A DNA stretch of 64,000 bases, taken from assembly GCF_002564045.1 (NCBI RefSeq), contig NZ_PDJK01000002.1:1736001-1800000 (forward strand), given 5' to 3'. The first letter of the stretch is position 1; each line of letters begins with the position of its first letter. This DNA comes from Amycolatopsis sulphurea. GTDB taxonomy: Bacteria; Actinomycetota; Actinomycetes; Mycobacteriales; Pseudonocardiaceae. Made by a program: the position numbers and the translations under genes. The notes under the pieces are model-generated. The model made no database searches, had not been told where the DNA came from, and saw only the letters and a program-made list of their open reading frames with translations. Below are positions 32,758 to 41,514 of this stretch, piece after piece.

Positions 32758-33763
32758 ACTCGGGCGCGTAGCCGAAGAGCCCGGGCAACCCTCCGGTGTG
32801 CACGAACACCACGGTCTCCTCCAGCGGAAACCGGCCGTCGGCAACCCATTCGACGAGTGCCGCGGCGGCTTTTCCGGTGTAGACCGGATCGAGCACCACG
32901 CCTTCGGTGCGGCCGAACAACCGCAGCGCACCCCAGGTCTCGGGCGCGGGAATCCCGTAGCCCTCGCCGATCGTGCTGTCGTTCATCCACACGTGATCCA
33001 GCGCGGGGGAATCGATCCCCAGCAGCTGCGCGGCCCCACTGACCAGCTCGGCCAGCGTCTGCTCGGATTCGGCGAGCGGATGGCTCACGCAGGCGATGTC
33101 CAGTTCGAGCGAACCGAGCACGGCCGAGCCGAGCGCCAGCCCGGCGGCGGTCGCCCCGCTCGCGTGCGGCGCGACGATTCGTGCCCGCTCCACCCCGAGA
33201 TGGGCGAGCTGCCCGGCCAGCTCACGCGCGGCTGCGACGTACCCGAGCACCCCGAGCGGATTGGAGCCGCCGACCGGAATCGTGGCCGCCTTCCGGCCGT
33301 CCTCTACCGCTTCGGCCAGCACCTCCCGGTATGTGGCGGCGCCTTCCCCCTCGTCCGCGCAGACGTGCACCCGGGCACCGAAAAGCAGGTCGAGCGGGAT
33401 GTTGCCGGATTCCTCGTAGGCTTCGCCGGAACGCGGTACTTCCGCGGTCAGCACCAGCTCGCACCGCAACCCCAGCCGGGCGCAGGCGGCCGCGGTCTGC
33501 CGGGCGTGATTGCTCTGCAGTGCCCCGAAGGTGATCACCGTGTCGGCCCGCGCGGCGAGCGCGGCGCCGAGGTGGAAATCGAGCTTCCGCAGCTTGTTGC
33601 CGCCCGCACCGAGCGGGTGCAGGTCGTCCCGTTTGAGCAGCAGATGCGACAGCCCGAGCGCTTCCCCGAGCCGCGGCGCAGGCACCAGCGGCGTCGGCCC
33701 GTACGCGAGACCGGCCCGGGGAAACGGGTCGAGGGCGGGGAATCGATCGAACTCGAACGTCAT
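32735..33763 (-). CDS. D-cysteine desulfhydrase / ACC deaminase-family PLP enzyme
   Basis: This 342-aa fold-type II PLP enzyme has the PLP lysine in GAGGNKLRKLDFHLG, the substrate-site segment FGALQSNHARQTAAACARLG, and PVGGSNPLGVLGYVAAAREL. Glycine-rich phosphate-binding loops and HTGGLPGLFGYAPE complete the family. It deaminates D-cysteine, ACC or a similar amino acid. Distinguishing these needs active-site residues I cannot judge reliably. ATG 33763. It converges on the DUF998 gene. Confidence 0.88.
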   Translation of the reverse strand: MTFEFDRFPALDPFPRAGLAYGPTPLVPAPRLGEALGLSHLLLKRDDLHPLGAGGNKLRKLDFHLGAALAARADTVITFGALQSNHARQTAAACARLGLRCELVLTAEVPRSGEAYEESGNIPLDLLFGARVHVCADEGEGAATYREVLAEAVEDGRKAATIPVGGSNPLGVLGYVAAARELAGQLAHLGVERARIVAPHASGATAAGLALGSAVLGSLELDIACVSHPLAESEQTLAELVSGAAQLLGIDSPALDHVWMNDSTIGEGYGIPAPETWGALRLFGRTEGVVLDPVYTGKAAAALVEWVADGRFPLEETVVFVHTGGLPGLFGYAPEFTAAMRD

Positions 33764-33830
33764 CGGTCCTCCGGACGTGGCTCCCAAGTACCGGCCACCC
33801 GCGGCCGGATACCATACGTTAGGCCAGTTT

Positions 33831-34200
33831 TCACGGAGCGCGACCGGAACCGGCCCGAGGGTGATCGGCCGGGGACGCCTTGCCGGGTTCGGGTTTCGCG
33901 ACGGCCCGGCTGAAGAAGCCCGCGAGCACGACCAGCGGCAGGACGGCGAGGATCGCGGTACGCAGGCCGAGGTAGCCGATGCAGGGGCGGGCCGACGAGG
34001 AAGGCCGTGTAGCCGGCGATGGTGGCGACCCGCCGGGCGGATTCCACAGGGTCGTCGCGGAGAGCGCGACCGGGAAACCCAAGGCCGTGCCCAGTCCCCA
34101 GCAGAGGGCCCCGGCCGCGCCGACCACGGGATGCGGGGCCAGTGATACGGCGGTGAGCCCGGCCGCGGCCAGTGCCGCCGAAGCGACGAAGCCATTAGGC
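33831..34200 (-). pseudogene. Remnant of an MFS transporter (C-terminal part, frameshifted)
   Basis: Three reading frames together spell an MFS C-terminus: LTAVSLAPHPVVGAAGALCW then ALGFPVALSATT; in a second frame VESARRVATIAGYTAFLVGPP; back in the first frame GYLGLRTAILAVLPLVVLAG and then FFSRAVAKP. At least two frameshifts and loss of the N-terminal two thirds leave a non-functional relic. The 5' end abuts the amidase promoter region. Confidence 0.72.
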
Positions 34201-34301
34201 CGTGACTGTGGTCGGATTGGTAATGATCGGCACAGTATGACCGGCGGGCGGCCGAATTCGTCTGTACCGCTGTCCCGGCCACGAACGGCGGATTCGTGCT
34301 A

Positions 34302-34319
34302 CGTTCGTTCGAACGAACG
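34302..34319. promoter_or_regulatory. Perfect 18-bp palindrome, likely TetR operator
   Basis: CGTTCGTTCGAACGAACG is perfectly symmetrical and lies 17 bp before the amidase ATG 34337, close to where a promoter would sit. A TetR gene is in the operon, so autoregulation is likely. An SOS-type LexA box is less likely, because the spacing differs from TCGAAC-N4-GTTCGA. Confidence 0.75.
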
Positions 34320-34336
34320 AGAGCAGGGAGCTGCCG

Positions 34337-35725
34337 ATGACCTCCGCAGCCACACCGCGGCACCACGAGTTCGCCACCCTCGCCGACCAGGTCGCCGGGC
34401 TCGGGCAGGGGACGGTCACGGCCGTGCAGCTCACCGAGCGGGCGCTCGCCGACGCGCGGGCGAGCCAGCCGGTGCTCAACGCGTTCCGCCTGCTGCGCGA
34501 AGACGAAGCGCTCGCGGAGGCGGCCGAGGCCGACCGGCGCCGGGCGCGCGGTGACCGTGGCCCGCTGCTCGGGGTGCCGATCGCGATCAAGGACGACTTG
34601 GACCTGGCCGGCCTGCCCACCGCGTTCGGCTGCCCGGGGGACTTCCCGCCGGCAGCCGTGGACGCGCCGGCGGTTGAGCGGCTCAAGCAGGCCGGGGCAG
34701 TGCTGATCGGCAAGACCAACACCCCGGAGCTGGGGCAATGGCCGTTCACCGAGGGGCCGGCATTCGGGGCGACACGCAATCCGTGGCAACCGGAGCACAC
34801 GCCCGGCGGCTCGTCCGGAGGTGCGGCCGCAGCGGTGGCAGCGGGGATCGTGGCCGCCGCGCTCGGTTCGGACGGCGCCGGTTCGGTGCGCATTCCCGCG
34901 GCGTGGACCGGGCTGGTCGGGATCAAGCCGCAACGTGGCCGGATCCCCACCGACGGCGAGTTGTTCCACGGCCTGACCGTGCTCGGTCCGCTGGCCCGCA
35001 CGGTGGCCGACGCGGCGGCGTTGCTGGACGTCACCGCGGGCACCGGGAGCGCGTTCCAAGCCGCGGCCCGGCGGGAACCCGGACGGCTGCGCGTCGGCCT
35101 GTCCACGCGGATTCCTTTCACTGCCACGAAAACCCGGCTCGACCCAGCGGTCGAGGCGGCGGTGCGCGACACTGCGGAACGGCTCGCCGGCCTGGGCCAC
35201 GAGATCGTGCCGGTCGAACCGGACTACGGGCTGATCGGGCTGACCTTCCTCCCCCGCTCGCTGACCGGCGTACGCGACTGGACCCGGCGGGTACCCGAGT
35301 TAGCCGCGCTCGACCCGCGCACCCGCCGCAACGCCCAGCACGGCGGCCTGCTCGCCGGCCCGGCGCTGAAGCTCGCCCGCGCGCTGGAACCGTTGCTGCG
35401 CCGTCGGATCGGCGCGGTGTTCGGCGGCGTCGACGTGCTCCTGACACCGACCACCGCCACCCCGCCGCCCGCCGTGGGCAGCTTCGACGGACTTACCGCA
35501 TGGCAGACCGACCAGGCGATGATCGCGGCCTGCCCGTACGCCTGGCCGTGGAACGTGCTGGGCTGGCCAGGAGTGAACGTGCCGGCCGGGCAAACCGCGG
35601 GCGGGCTGCCGCTCGGGGCGCAGCTGCTCGGCCCGTCGCACGCCGAGGAACGGCTGATTTCCCTTGCCGCGCAACTGGAAGAGGCACAACGTTGGCCGGA
35701 TCTGCATCCGCTGCGGGCGTGGTGA
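34337..35725 (+). CDS. Amidase (amidase signature family)
   Basis: This 462-aa amidase hydrolyses amide bonds with a Ser-cisSer-Lys triad: K85 in GVPIAIKDDLD, S159/S160 in TPGGSSGGAAAAVAAG and the nucleophile S183 in SDGAGSVRIPAAW. FDVLLTPT-like VDVLLTPTTATPPPAVGSFD near the C-terminus is family-typical. It overlaps the tetR gene by 4 bp (GTGA). It is regulated, by inference, by that TetR through the 18-bp palindrome. The substrate is unknown; 6-aminohexanoate, nicotinamide or aryl-amide classes are all possible. Confidence 0.9.
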   Translation: MTSAATPRHHEFATLADQVAGLGQGTVTAVQLTERALADARASQPVLNAFRLLREDEALAEAAEADRRRARGDRGPLLGVPIAIKDDLDLAGLPTAFGCPGDFPPAAVDAPAVERLKQAGAVLIGKTNTPELGQWPFTEGPAFGATRNPWQPEHTPGGSSGGAAAAVAAGIVAAALGSDGAGSVRIPAAWTGLVGIKPQRGRIPTDGELFHGLTVLGPLARTVADAAALLDVTAGTGSAFQAAARREPGRLRVGLSTRIPFTATKTRLDPAVEAAVRDTAERLAGLGHEIVPVEPDYGLIGLTFLPRSLTGVRDWTRRVPELAALDPRTRRNAQHGGLLAGPALKLARALEPLLRRRIGAVFGGVDVLLTPTTATPPPAVGSFDGLTAWQTDQAMIAACPYAWPWNVLGWPGVNVPAGQTAGGLPLGAQLLGPSHAEERLISLAAQLEEAQRWPDLHPLRAW

Positions 35726-36270
35726 GCACCCGTGCCGCGATCCTGCGCGCGACCCTGAAGGTGGTCGGCGAGCAGGGCGCCGGCGGGCTCACCAACCGGC
35801 GGATCGTGGCCGCCGCAGGGGTTTCGCTCGGCACGCTGACCTATCACTTTCCCAGCCAGACCGAGCTGCTGCGTGAGGCGATGCTGCTGTTCGCCGAGGA
35901 GGAGACGGCGAAGCTGGCCGCGATCGTCGAGGGGCACCGGACCGATGAGCTGAGCCTGGAGCAGGCCGCGACCCTGGTCGAGCAGGTGATCAGGCAGCTG
36001 CCGTTCGGAACCGACGAACTGGCGCCGCACGAGCTGTACCTGCAGGCCGCGCGCGACCCGGACCTGCGCGAGGCCTCCGAACGATGTTTCGCCGCCTACG
36101 ACGAGCTGGCCACGGCCATTCTCGGCGCGCTGGGCCTGCCTGATCCGGCACGGCTGGCCGGGCCGGTGGTCGCGCTGATCGCCGGGCTGCAGCTGCGCAG
36201 GCTGGCCACCGGCACGGACGTGCCCGCCGCGGAACCGCTGATGATGCTGCTGCACGGCGCGCGGGGCTGA
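35722..36270 (+). CDS. TetR-family transcriptional regulator
   Basis: The 182-aa regulator has an N-terminal HTH: RAAILRATLKVVGEQGAGGL, TNRRIVAAAGVSLGTLTYHF, then PSQTELLREAMLLFAEEE. A helical ligand domain follows, with LYLQAARDPDLREASERCFA in the middle. It overlaps the amidase stop by 4 bp and is followed one base later by the MpaB-type oxygenase gene, so the three form one operon. The likely binding site is the 18-bp palindrome at 34302-34319. Confidence 0.88.
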   Translation: MSTRAAILRATLKVVGEQGAGGLTNRRIVAAAGVSLGTLTYHFPSQTELLREAMLLFAEEETAKLAAIVEGHRTDELSLEQAATLVEQVIRQLPFGTDELAPHELYLQAARDPDLREASERCFAAYDELATAILGALGLPDPARLAGPVVALIAGLQLRRLATGTDVPAAEPLMMLLHGARG

Positions 36271-36271
36271 C

Positions 36272-37117
36272 ATGGCACCACCGGTGATCCGCGGCACTGC
36301 GGCCTGGCGCTACTTCGGCGACTTTCGCACCACGCTGCTGGCCGGGCAGGTGCTGGTGCAGCAGGTCGCGCACCCGGTCGTCGCGGCCGGGGTGCGGGAC
36401 CACTCCGACTACACCGAGGATCCGTGGACCCGGCTCACGCGCACCGGTGCGTCCTTGTCGATTTACGTGTACGGCGGGGCCGAAGGCGCCCGGTTCGAGG
36501 CCGAACGGCTGCGCGAGCTGCACCGCACGTTCACCGGATTCTCCGATGGACGCCGGTACAGCGCACTGGATCCTGGCGCCTACGCCTGGGTGCACGCCAC
36601 GCTGGTGATGGCACCGGTGCAAGCGCAGCGATTGTTCGGCCGTCCACTGTCCACTTCGGAGCTGGACGAGTACTACGCGCAGATGTGCGACGTCGGCCGC
36701 CTGCTCGGCGTGCGGGCGCGGGATCTCCCGGCGAGCTGGGCGGAATTCGAGCAGTACTACCGGGAAATGCTCACGTCGTTCAGTCCGAATGAGACAGTCA
36801 GCACCTTGTTCGACACCATCCGTACCACGCGGAAGCCGTGGTCACGCTTGCCGGACGCCTGGTGGGCGAAGATCCACAAGAGACACGCGCAGGCGCAGCT
36901 GTTCTTGATCCGGGCGACCTTGCCCGACCTGCTCCGCACCCGGCTGGGGCTGACATGGACCGCCACGGACGAACGGCGGTTCACCCGATTCCGCCGGGTG
37001 GTGCGATGGCTCGCCGTCCTCGTCCCGCCACCGCTGCGCACCGCGCACATGCGGTGGATCGGGAAGCTCAACGTCTGGCTGCGCGCCCATCCGTGGGCTT
37101 ACCGGCTCCTGCCCTGA
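36272..37117 (+). CDS. Oxygenase MpaB family protein (DUF2236)
   Basis: The 281-aa protein is of the DUF2236/MpaB-LCP family, heme b or iron-dependent oxygenases, with RTTLLAGQVLVQQVAHPVVA, GVRDHSDYTEDPWTRLTRTG, YAWVHATLVMAPVQAQRLFG and LRTAHMRWIGKLNVWLRA. The conserved His in VAHPVVA and WVHATL match the family's heme/iron sites. It lies one base after the TetR gene, so it is co-transcribed with the amidase. The substrate is unknown; together with the amidase a catabolic operon is plausible. Confidence 0.85.
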   Translation: MAPPVIRGTAAWRYFGDFRTTLLAGQVLVQQVAHPVVAAGVRDHSDYTEDPWTRLTRTGASLSIYVYGGAEGARFEAERLRELHRTFTGFSDGRRYSALDPGAYAWVHATLVMAPVQAQRLFGRPLSTSELDEYYAQMCDVGRLLGVRARDLPASWAEFEQYYREMLTSFSPNETVSTLFDTIRTTRKPWSRLPDAWWAKIHKRHAQAQLFLIRATLPDLLRTRLGLTWTATDERRFTRFRRVVRWLAVLVPPPLRTAHMRWIGKLNVWLRAHPWAYRLLP

Positions 37118-37170
37118 GCCCGGCATCGGGGGATCTTGCTGGATCCCGAAGGCTTGATCCCGGGGTCGCC

Positions 37171-37350
37171 AGGGTGTCGGCAAAGTCGGTGTGGAGGTCA
37201 GTGGAGGTCTGTGAAGGGGCCCTTCACAGACTCTGAGTCCGTGAAGGGCCCCTTCACAGACCCGAAACCGGTCCGGCGCACGCCACGAGGCGGCCGCACA
37301 CACCTCAGCATCGCCCGCCGCCGGGTCCCCGACCGGAACTCTGCCGGGGT
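37171..37350. mobile_element. MITE-like element, copy 4 (inverted, right end decayed)
   Basis: The left end AGGGTGTCGGCAAAGTCGGT matches the other copies. A double family A palindrome (37204-37262) and the reverse complement of the GACCACCTCGCGCTGTGCGC block follow. A degenerate right end CCGACCGGAACTCTGCCGG is near 37350. No flanking direct repeat is evident. Confidence 0.5.
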
Positions 37351-37550
37351 CGCGCTCAAGGTCGGCTGCACGTTCATCCCGGACAGCGGCATCGGCACCA
37401 TGACCGACATTCTGGCCAACCGGAGTCCGGCAAGCTTCAACCGTGCCCAGCCGGGCCGGACACCCAGCGCATCCAACCCCACGTTCTATGTCACCCGTTC
37501 GAGTGAGACTTGGTGAACTGCTCACCGGCCGGGCGGGGTCTGCGCGGCGG

Positions 37551-37811
37551 TCACGCGCCCGGCGGCGGGTCGAACTGACCCGCCCTCACCGCGGCCAGGA
37601 AGGCGGTCCACTCGCCGCGGTCGAAGACCAGTACCGGGCTGGCCGTCAGCTTCGTGTCGCGGACCCCCACCAGACCGGCCGCGGACAGGTTGACCTCGAC
37701 ACAGTTGCCGCCGTTGGGCTCGCTCGCGAACGACTTTTCCCAGGCAGCGTCCTCGAACAGCAACCGGGCCGTGTTCGGGTCGTAATCCGGGGAGGACGGA
37801 TAATCTGCCAT
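37551..37811 (-). CDS. DUF397 domain protein
   Basis: The 86-aa DUF397 protein has the pattern W(E)KSFASEPNGGNCVEVN then VGVRDTKLTASPVLVFDRGE and WTAFLAAVRAGQFD. In actinobacteria such proteins accompany XRE/DUF5753 regulators and are thought to antagonise them. Here the nearest DUF5753 regulator is about 3 kb away (40660-41514). ATG 37811 is chosen over an upstream in-frame start. An AT-rich inverted repeat lies 128 bp upstream. Confidence 0.85.
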   Translation of the reverse strand: MADYPSSPDYDPNTARLLFEDAAWEKSFASEPNGGNCVEVNLSAAGLVGVRDTKLTASPVLVFDRGEWTAFLAAVRAGQFDPPPGA

Positions 37812-37938
37812 GGGTCGGGCACCTCCGAGCCTTGTGCGGGCCGCGCGCCGCCGCGCCCGTCCTTCACGTCCTTGCGTCACCACGGAGCAAACCGCAGGGC
37901 CAAGCGGGTGATCAACTCAGCCCGATCTCGACACGCAG

Positions 37939-37961
37939 ATTATTCCAGTAGTAGGATTAAT
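37939..37961. promoter_or_regulatory. AT-rich inverted repeat upstream of the DUF397 gene
   Basis: ATTATTCC-N7-GGATTAAT (7 of 8 arm positions match) is a striking AT-rich island in GC-rich DNA, about 130 bp upstream of the DUF397 start. It is a plausible regulator-binding site or promoter element. The whole gap 37812-38574 is otherwise unassigned apart from the small ORF listed separately. Confidence 0.4.
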
Positions 37962-38313
37962 CGCAGCGATCGGGGCGCCGACGTTGGGTGAATGCATTAC
38001 GGCATTCGGACCAACCTCGGCCGGTACCGACCCGGGCAGCCGGTCCGGGGAGCGTGGCCCAAGGGCCGGCCTCGGCAGTGCAGTGCGCAGACGTGGGATG
38101 CGGCGCGGGCGTCGGCCGGCGCCGCCGGGTCGCCGACCGCGGGCGCGTCGGCGCTGCCCAGGTCAGCCGGGTCCGGTATCGAGCCACACCCGCGGGAAGG
38201 AATTCCCGCAGCGGGTGCCGTACCGCTCGGCCGGCCAGGCCGGGCGGGTGCGTCCGATCCGACCGGGGCCGACCGGCCCCGGTGCCCGCTCTCCGAACCG
38301 GGGGTGTGATCCC

Positions 38314-38559
38314 ATGGCCGTCCGGCTCACCACGTGCTTCCTGCGTGAGGACGAACACATCCGCGGCCGGCGTGGGATCAATCACGAACTGCGCAATCGC
38401 TTTGGCTTCAGCCTGATCCAGGCCCCGCTGCGCAGCCCCCTGCCGCTGGACGAAGAGTTCGACGTACCGGCGCAGCGCCGGCACGATCCGGTGCGCCCGG
38501 CCCGCCCGCTGGAGACCGGCGTTCCGCTGCGGCAGGGTCTCGGCTCGTCCCACGCCTGA
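38314..38559 (+). CDS. Small hypothetical protein
   Basis: The 81-aa ORF MAVRLTTCFLREDEHIRG... has balanced composition and is not obviously a shadow, but I recognise no domain. It contains a basic helix RGRRGINHELRNRFGFSLIQ. Several frames are open in this GC-rich gap, so it may be spurious. The start is ATG 38314. It converges with the DUF574 methyltransferase gene at 15 bp. Confidence 0.3.
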   Translation: MAVRLTTCFLREDEHIRGRRGINHELRNRFGFSLIQAPLRSPLPLDEEFDVPAQRRHDPVRPARPLETGVPLRQGLGSSHA

Positions 38560-38574
38560 CCCCACGGCCGGGTT

Positions 38575-39423
38575 TCACGGTTTGCGGCCCAGTCCGCAGA
38601 GACTCCCGCTGAACGACGGGTTGCCCGCCATCCGCGCGCCGGCCCGGGATTCGCCGAGCTCCGGACGCCAGTCCGGGACCCACCCGATGCCCGGCTCGAC
38701 CAGCTCCAGCCCGGCGAAGAACTCGCTGAACTCCGCGCGGCTGCGGTAGTGAAACGGCGTGCTCGAACGCTGGTACTGCTGGTGGATCTGCGCACGCAGC
38801 GCCCGATCCGGGGTCTGCACGCCGTCGTTCGTCAGGTGCGAGGAAAGGAAGTACGAGCCGGACGGCAGCATGGACAGGTACTTCCGGATGATCTCCACGG
38901 CCGGTTCGTCCCGGCCGAGGAAATACAGCACGCCGACCACGATCAGGCCGATCGGGCGTTTCGGATCCAGCACGCCGGTGTCCGTCGCCTGGTTCCAGAT
39001 CTCGCTCGGATGGCGCAGATCGCCCTGCAGCACCGCGTGCCGGTACGCGACTCCCTCCCGTTCCAGCAGGATCTGCGAATGCGCGACGGCCACCGGCTCG
39101 TTGTCGACATAGACACACCGCGCGCCGGGGTTCACAGCCGTGGCGATCTCGTGCACATTGCCGACGGTCGGCACCCCGGAACCGAGGTCGAGGAACTGGT
39201 CGACGCCCTGCTCGGCCAGATACCGCACGCCCCGGCCGAGGAATTCGCGGCTCGCCTTCGCAATGGTCTTGATCATCGGAAAGGTCTGGACCGCCCGTTC
39301 CCCGAACTCGCGGTCGATGGCCCAGTTGGCCGTGCCGCCGAGAAACCAGTCGTAGATCCGCGCCGCGTTGGGGCGTTCGAGGTCGATCTCTTCCGGGGCT
39401 TCCGGCTCCGGTACCTGCGTCAT
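38575..39423 (-). CDS. DUF574 SAM-dependent methyltransferase
   Basis: This 282-aa protein of the actinobacterial DUF574 (methyltransferase 19) family starts with the hallmark PNAARIYDWFLGGTANWAID. It has FLDLGSGVPTVGNVHEIA as SAM motif I, then VYVDNEPVAVAHSQILL and LIVVGVLYFLGRDEPA. The family is often found near XRE/DUF397 genes. The substrate is unknown. ATG 39423 is chosen; an upstream in-frame start would add 23 non-homologous residues. Confidence 0.88.
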   Translation of the reverse strand: MTQVPEPEAPEEIDLERPNAARIYDWFLGGTANWAIDREFGERAVQTFPMIKTIAKASREFLGRGVRYLAEQGVDQFLDLGSGVPTVGNVHEIATAVNPGARCVYVDNEPVAVAHSQILLEREGVAYRHAVLQGDLRHPSEIWNQATDTGVLDPKRPIGLIVVGVLYFLGRDEPAVEIIRKYLSMLPSGSYFLSSHLTNDGVQTPDRALRAQIHQQYQRSSTPFHYRSRAEFSEFFAGLELVEPGIGWVPDWRPELGESRAGARMAGNPSFSGSLCGLGRKP

Positions 39424-39551
39424 CAACTGTCCTTTCCGGCCGCGAGTGCGGAGACCAGTGGGCCCACCATCACCATCTCCGCACCGTGTCACCGCTCGGC
39501 TCGCCCGGAAACCCGGCGACGCACCGGCTGGGGGGTACTACGTTGGCCAGG

Positions 39552-40700
39552 ATGCGCTTCCTCTTCTCCTTCGTCGGCGGACGCGGCCACTTCGACCCGA
39601 TGGTCCCGGTGGCCCGAGCGCTTGCCGCCCGCGGGCACACGGTAGCCGTCGCGGGCCGCGATACGCACGCCATCGAGCAAGCCGGCTTCCCCGCGTTCCC
39701 CGTCGGTGCAACCGGTGTGCCCGGCACCGCCCGCCGGCCGATGCCACCGGTCGACCCCGAACGGGACGACTGGGAGATCCAGGAGTTGTTCATCCGCCGC
39801 GCCACCACCGAGCGGACCTCGGTGCTGGTGGACCTGATCCGCGAATGGCGCCCCGGCGTGGTGGTCCGCGACGAGGTCGACTTCGCCGCCGCGCTGGCCG
39901 CGGAGAAGCTCGGCCTGCCCTGCGCCACGGTGCTCGTCCTCGCGGCCGGAACCTTGCTGCGCAAGGAAGTCGTCGCCGAACCACTGCGTGCGGCACGGAC
40001 CGTTCAGTGCCTGCCGGACGATCCCGAACTCACCGCCTTGCATCGCGACCTGGTGCTCTCGCCGTTCCCACTGTCCTATCGCGACCCAGCCGCGCCGCTG
40101 CCACCCGGCACGTTCACATTCCGCGCGGGCGCGCCTGTCCCGGCCCGCCCGCAGGCCGCCCGTCCGCACGTCTACTTCACCCTCGGCACCAACTTCAACC
40201 TCGAATCCGGCGATCTCATCGAACGCGCGCTCGCCGGGCTCGGCTCGCTGCACGCGGACGTGACCGCGACCGTCGGCACGCAGCTGGATCCGGCCGGCTT
40301 CGGCCCGCAGCCGGCCAACGTGCGGGTGGCCCGCTTCGTGCCACAGGCGGAACTGCTGCCACGGCTCGATCTCGTGGTCTCGCACGGCGGCTCCGGCGGC
40401 GTGCTCGGCACGCTCGCGCACGGACTGCCCTCGCTGCTCCTGCCGATGGGCGCGGACCAACCCGGCAACGCGCTCCGTGGGCGCGCGCTCGGAACCGCCC
40501 GGGTACTCGACCCGGAAACGGCGACGCCGTCGGAGATCCGGGAGGCCGCCGAAGACCTGCTGACCGATCCCGCGTGGCGGGCGGCCGCTCAGCGCCTCCG
40601 GGCGGAGATCAACGTCCAGCCCGGCCCCGAGGACACCGTTCCGTTACTGGAGGCACTCGTCACTGCATCTGGGCACGGTAGATCTCGGCCAGCTCCTTGA
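39552..40700 (+). CDS. Glycosyltransferase, GT1/MGT family
   Basis: This 382-aa GT-B enzyme resembles macrolide/polyketide glycosyltransferases: FLFSFVGGRGHFDPMVPVAR at the acceptor side, VYFTLGTNFNLESGDLIERA as the start of the C-terminal domain and VVSHGGSGGVLGTLAHGLPS then LLLPMGADQPGNA as the nucleotide-sugar motif. No sugar or polyketide biosynthesis genes are nearby, so it may glycosylate xenobiotics. The 3' end overlaps the convergent XRE gene by 41 bp. Start ATG 39552. Confidence 0.88.
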   Translation: MRFLFSFVGGRGHFDPMVPVARALAARGHTVAVAGRDTHAIEQAGFPAFPVGATGVPGTARRPMPPVDPERDDWEIQELFIRRATTERTSVLVDLIREWRPGVVVRDEVDFAAALAAEKLGLPCATVLVLAAGTLLRKEVVAEPLRAARTVQCLPDDPELTALHRDLVLSPFPLSYRDPAAPLPPGTFTFRAGAPVPARPQAARPHVYFTLGTNFNLESGDLIERALAGLGSLHADVTATVGTQLDPAGFGPQPANVRVARFVPQAELLPRLDLVVSHGGSGGVLGTLAHGLPSLLLPMGADQPGNALRGRALGTARVLDPETATPSEIREAAEDLLTDPAWRAAAQRLRAEINVQPGPEDTVPLLEALVTASGHGRSRPAP

Positions 40701-41514
40701 GGAACTGACGGGTCTCCCCGCGTTCCAGCGCCGCTCCGCGCAACCGGTCCCAGGAGTCGACGAAGATGTTGAAGTCCTTGACATCGTCGAGATACAGCCC
40801 GCCCGCGGAGTGTTCGATGTAGACGAAGTCACGGGTGCGGTCCGGGAACCGCATGATGGTGAAGTCGTTGGGCACCGCGGCGAGCTTCGCGCCGAAGGGC
40901 AGCACGTGCACGTACACCCGCGGGTGCCGGTCGAGGGCCAGCAGGTGCTCGACCTGGTCCAGCATCACCGCGGGCGCGAACCCGCCGGGAGCCCGGCGCA
41001 GCGCGCCCTCGCTGATGATGAACCGGTAGTACGGCGGCTGCTGCTGGTCGAACACCGCCTTGCGGTCCAGCCGGTTGCGCACCAGCGAGGTGACGTCGGT
41101 GGCGCCCGCCTCGGTGAACTGCTTGAGCATGTAGTGCTCGGACTGCAGGGGGCCCGGGATGCGCTCACCGTGCCAGGTCATGATCTCCGCGGCGGCCGGT
41201 TCGAGGTCGGTGAACGTGCGGAACCAGTGCGGCACCACCGAGCGGTAGCCCGACCAGTGCCCACGCTGCCCGGCCGCGGCGCGGGCCAGGTTCATCAGCG
41301 TGTCGGCTTCTTCCCCGGCGATCCCGAACGCGTTGAGCATGGTCCGGACATCGCCGAGCTTGACCCCCACCGCACCGGACTCGATCTTGTTGACCTTGCC
41401 CTGGGTGCAGCCGAGGACCTCGGCCACCTGCTGCTGCGTCATCTTGGCGGCGGTACGAGCATGCCGCAGCTCGTTCCCGAGCTGCTTGCGGCGTGAGGTG
41501 ACGGTGCTCGCCAT
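40660..41514 (-). CDS. XRE-family regulator with DUF5753 domain
   Basis: This 284-aa regulator has an N-terminal HTH (about 8-65: RKQLGNELRHARTAAKMTQQ, VAEVLGCTQGKVNKIESGAV). The DUF5753 effector domain (about 100-280) starts WFRTFTDLEPAAAEIMTWHG and contains VYVHVLPFGAKLAAVPNDFT. Regulators of this class work with DUF397 partners in development or secondary metabolism. Its promoter region contains GTTTGAATCAACC near 41571. It converges on the glycosyltransferase. Confidence 0.9.
   Translation of the reverse strand: MASTVTSRRKQLGNELRHARTAAKMTQQQVAEVLGCTQGKVNKIESGAVGVKLGDVRTMLNAFGIAGEEADTLMNLARAAAGQRGHWSGYRSVVPHWFRTFTDLEPAAAEIMTWHGERIPGPLQSEHYMLKQFTEAGATDVTSLVRNRLDRKAVFDQQQPPYYRFIISEGALRRAPGGFAPAVMLDQVEHLLALDRHPRVYVHVLPFGAKLAAVPNDFTIMRFPDRTRDFVYIEHSAGGLYLDDVKDFNIFVDSWDRLRGAALERGETRQFLKELAEIYRAQMQ

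Noticed and set aside
34302..34319. LexA/SOS box
   Set aside because: The palindrome has GTTCGAAC at its centre rather than TCGAAC-N4-GTTCGA, and the TetR gene in the operon is a better candidate regulator.
37136..37516. Possible 126-aa ORF starting in the MITE-like copy 4
   Set aside because: The first half is repeat sequence shared with non-coding copies and the rest has no recognisable domain.
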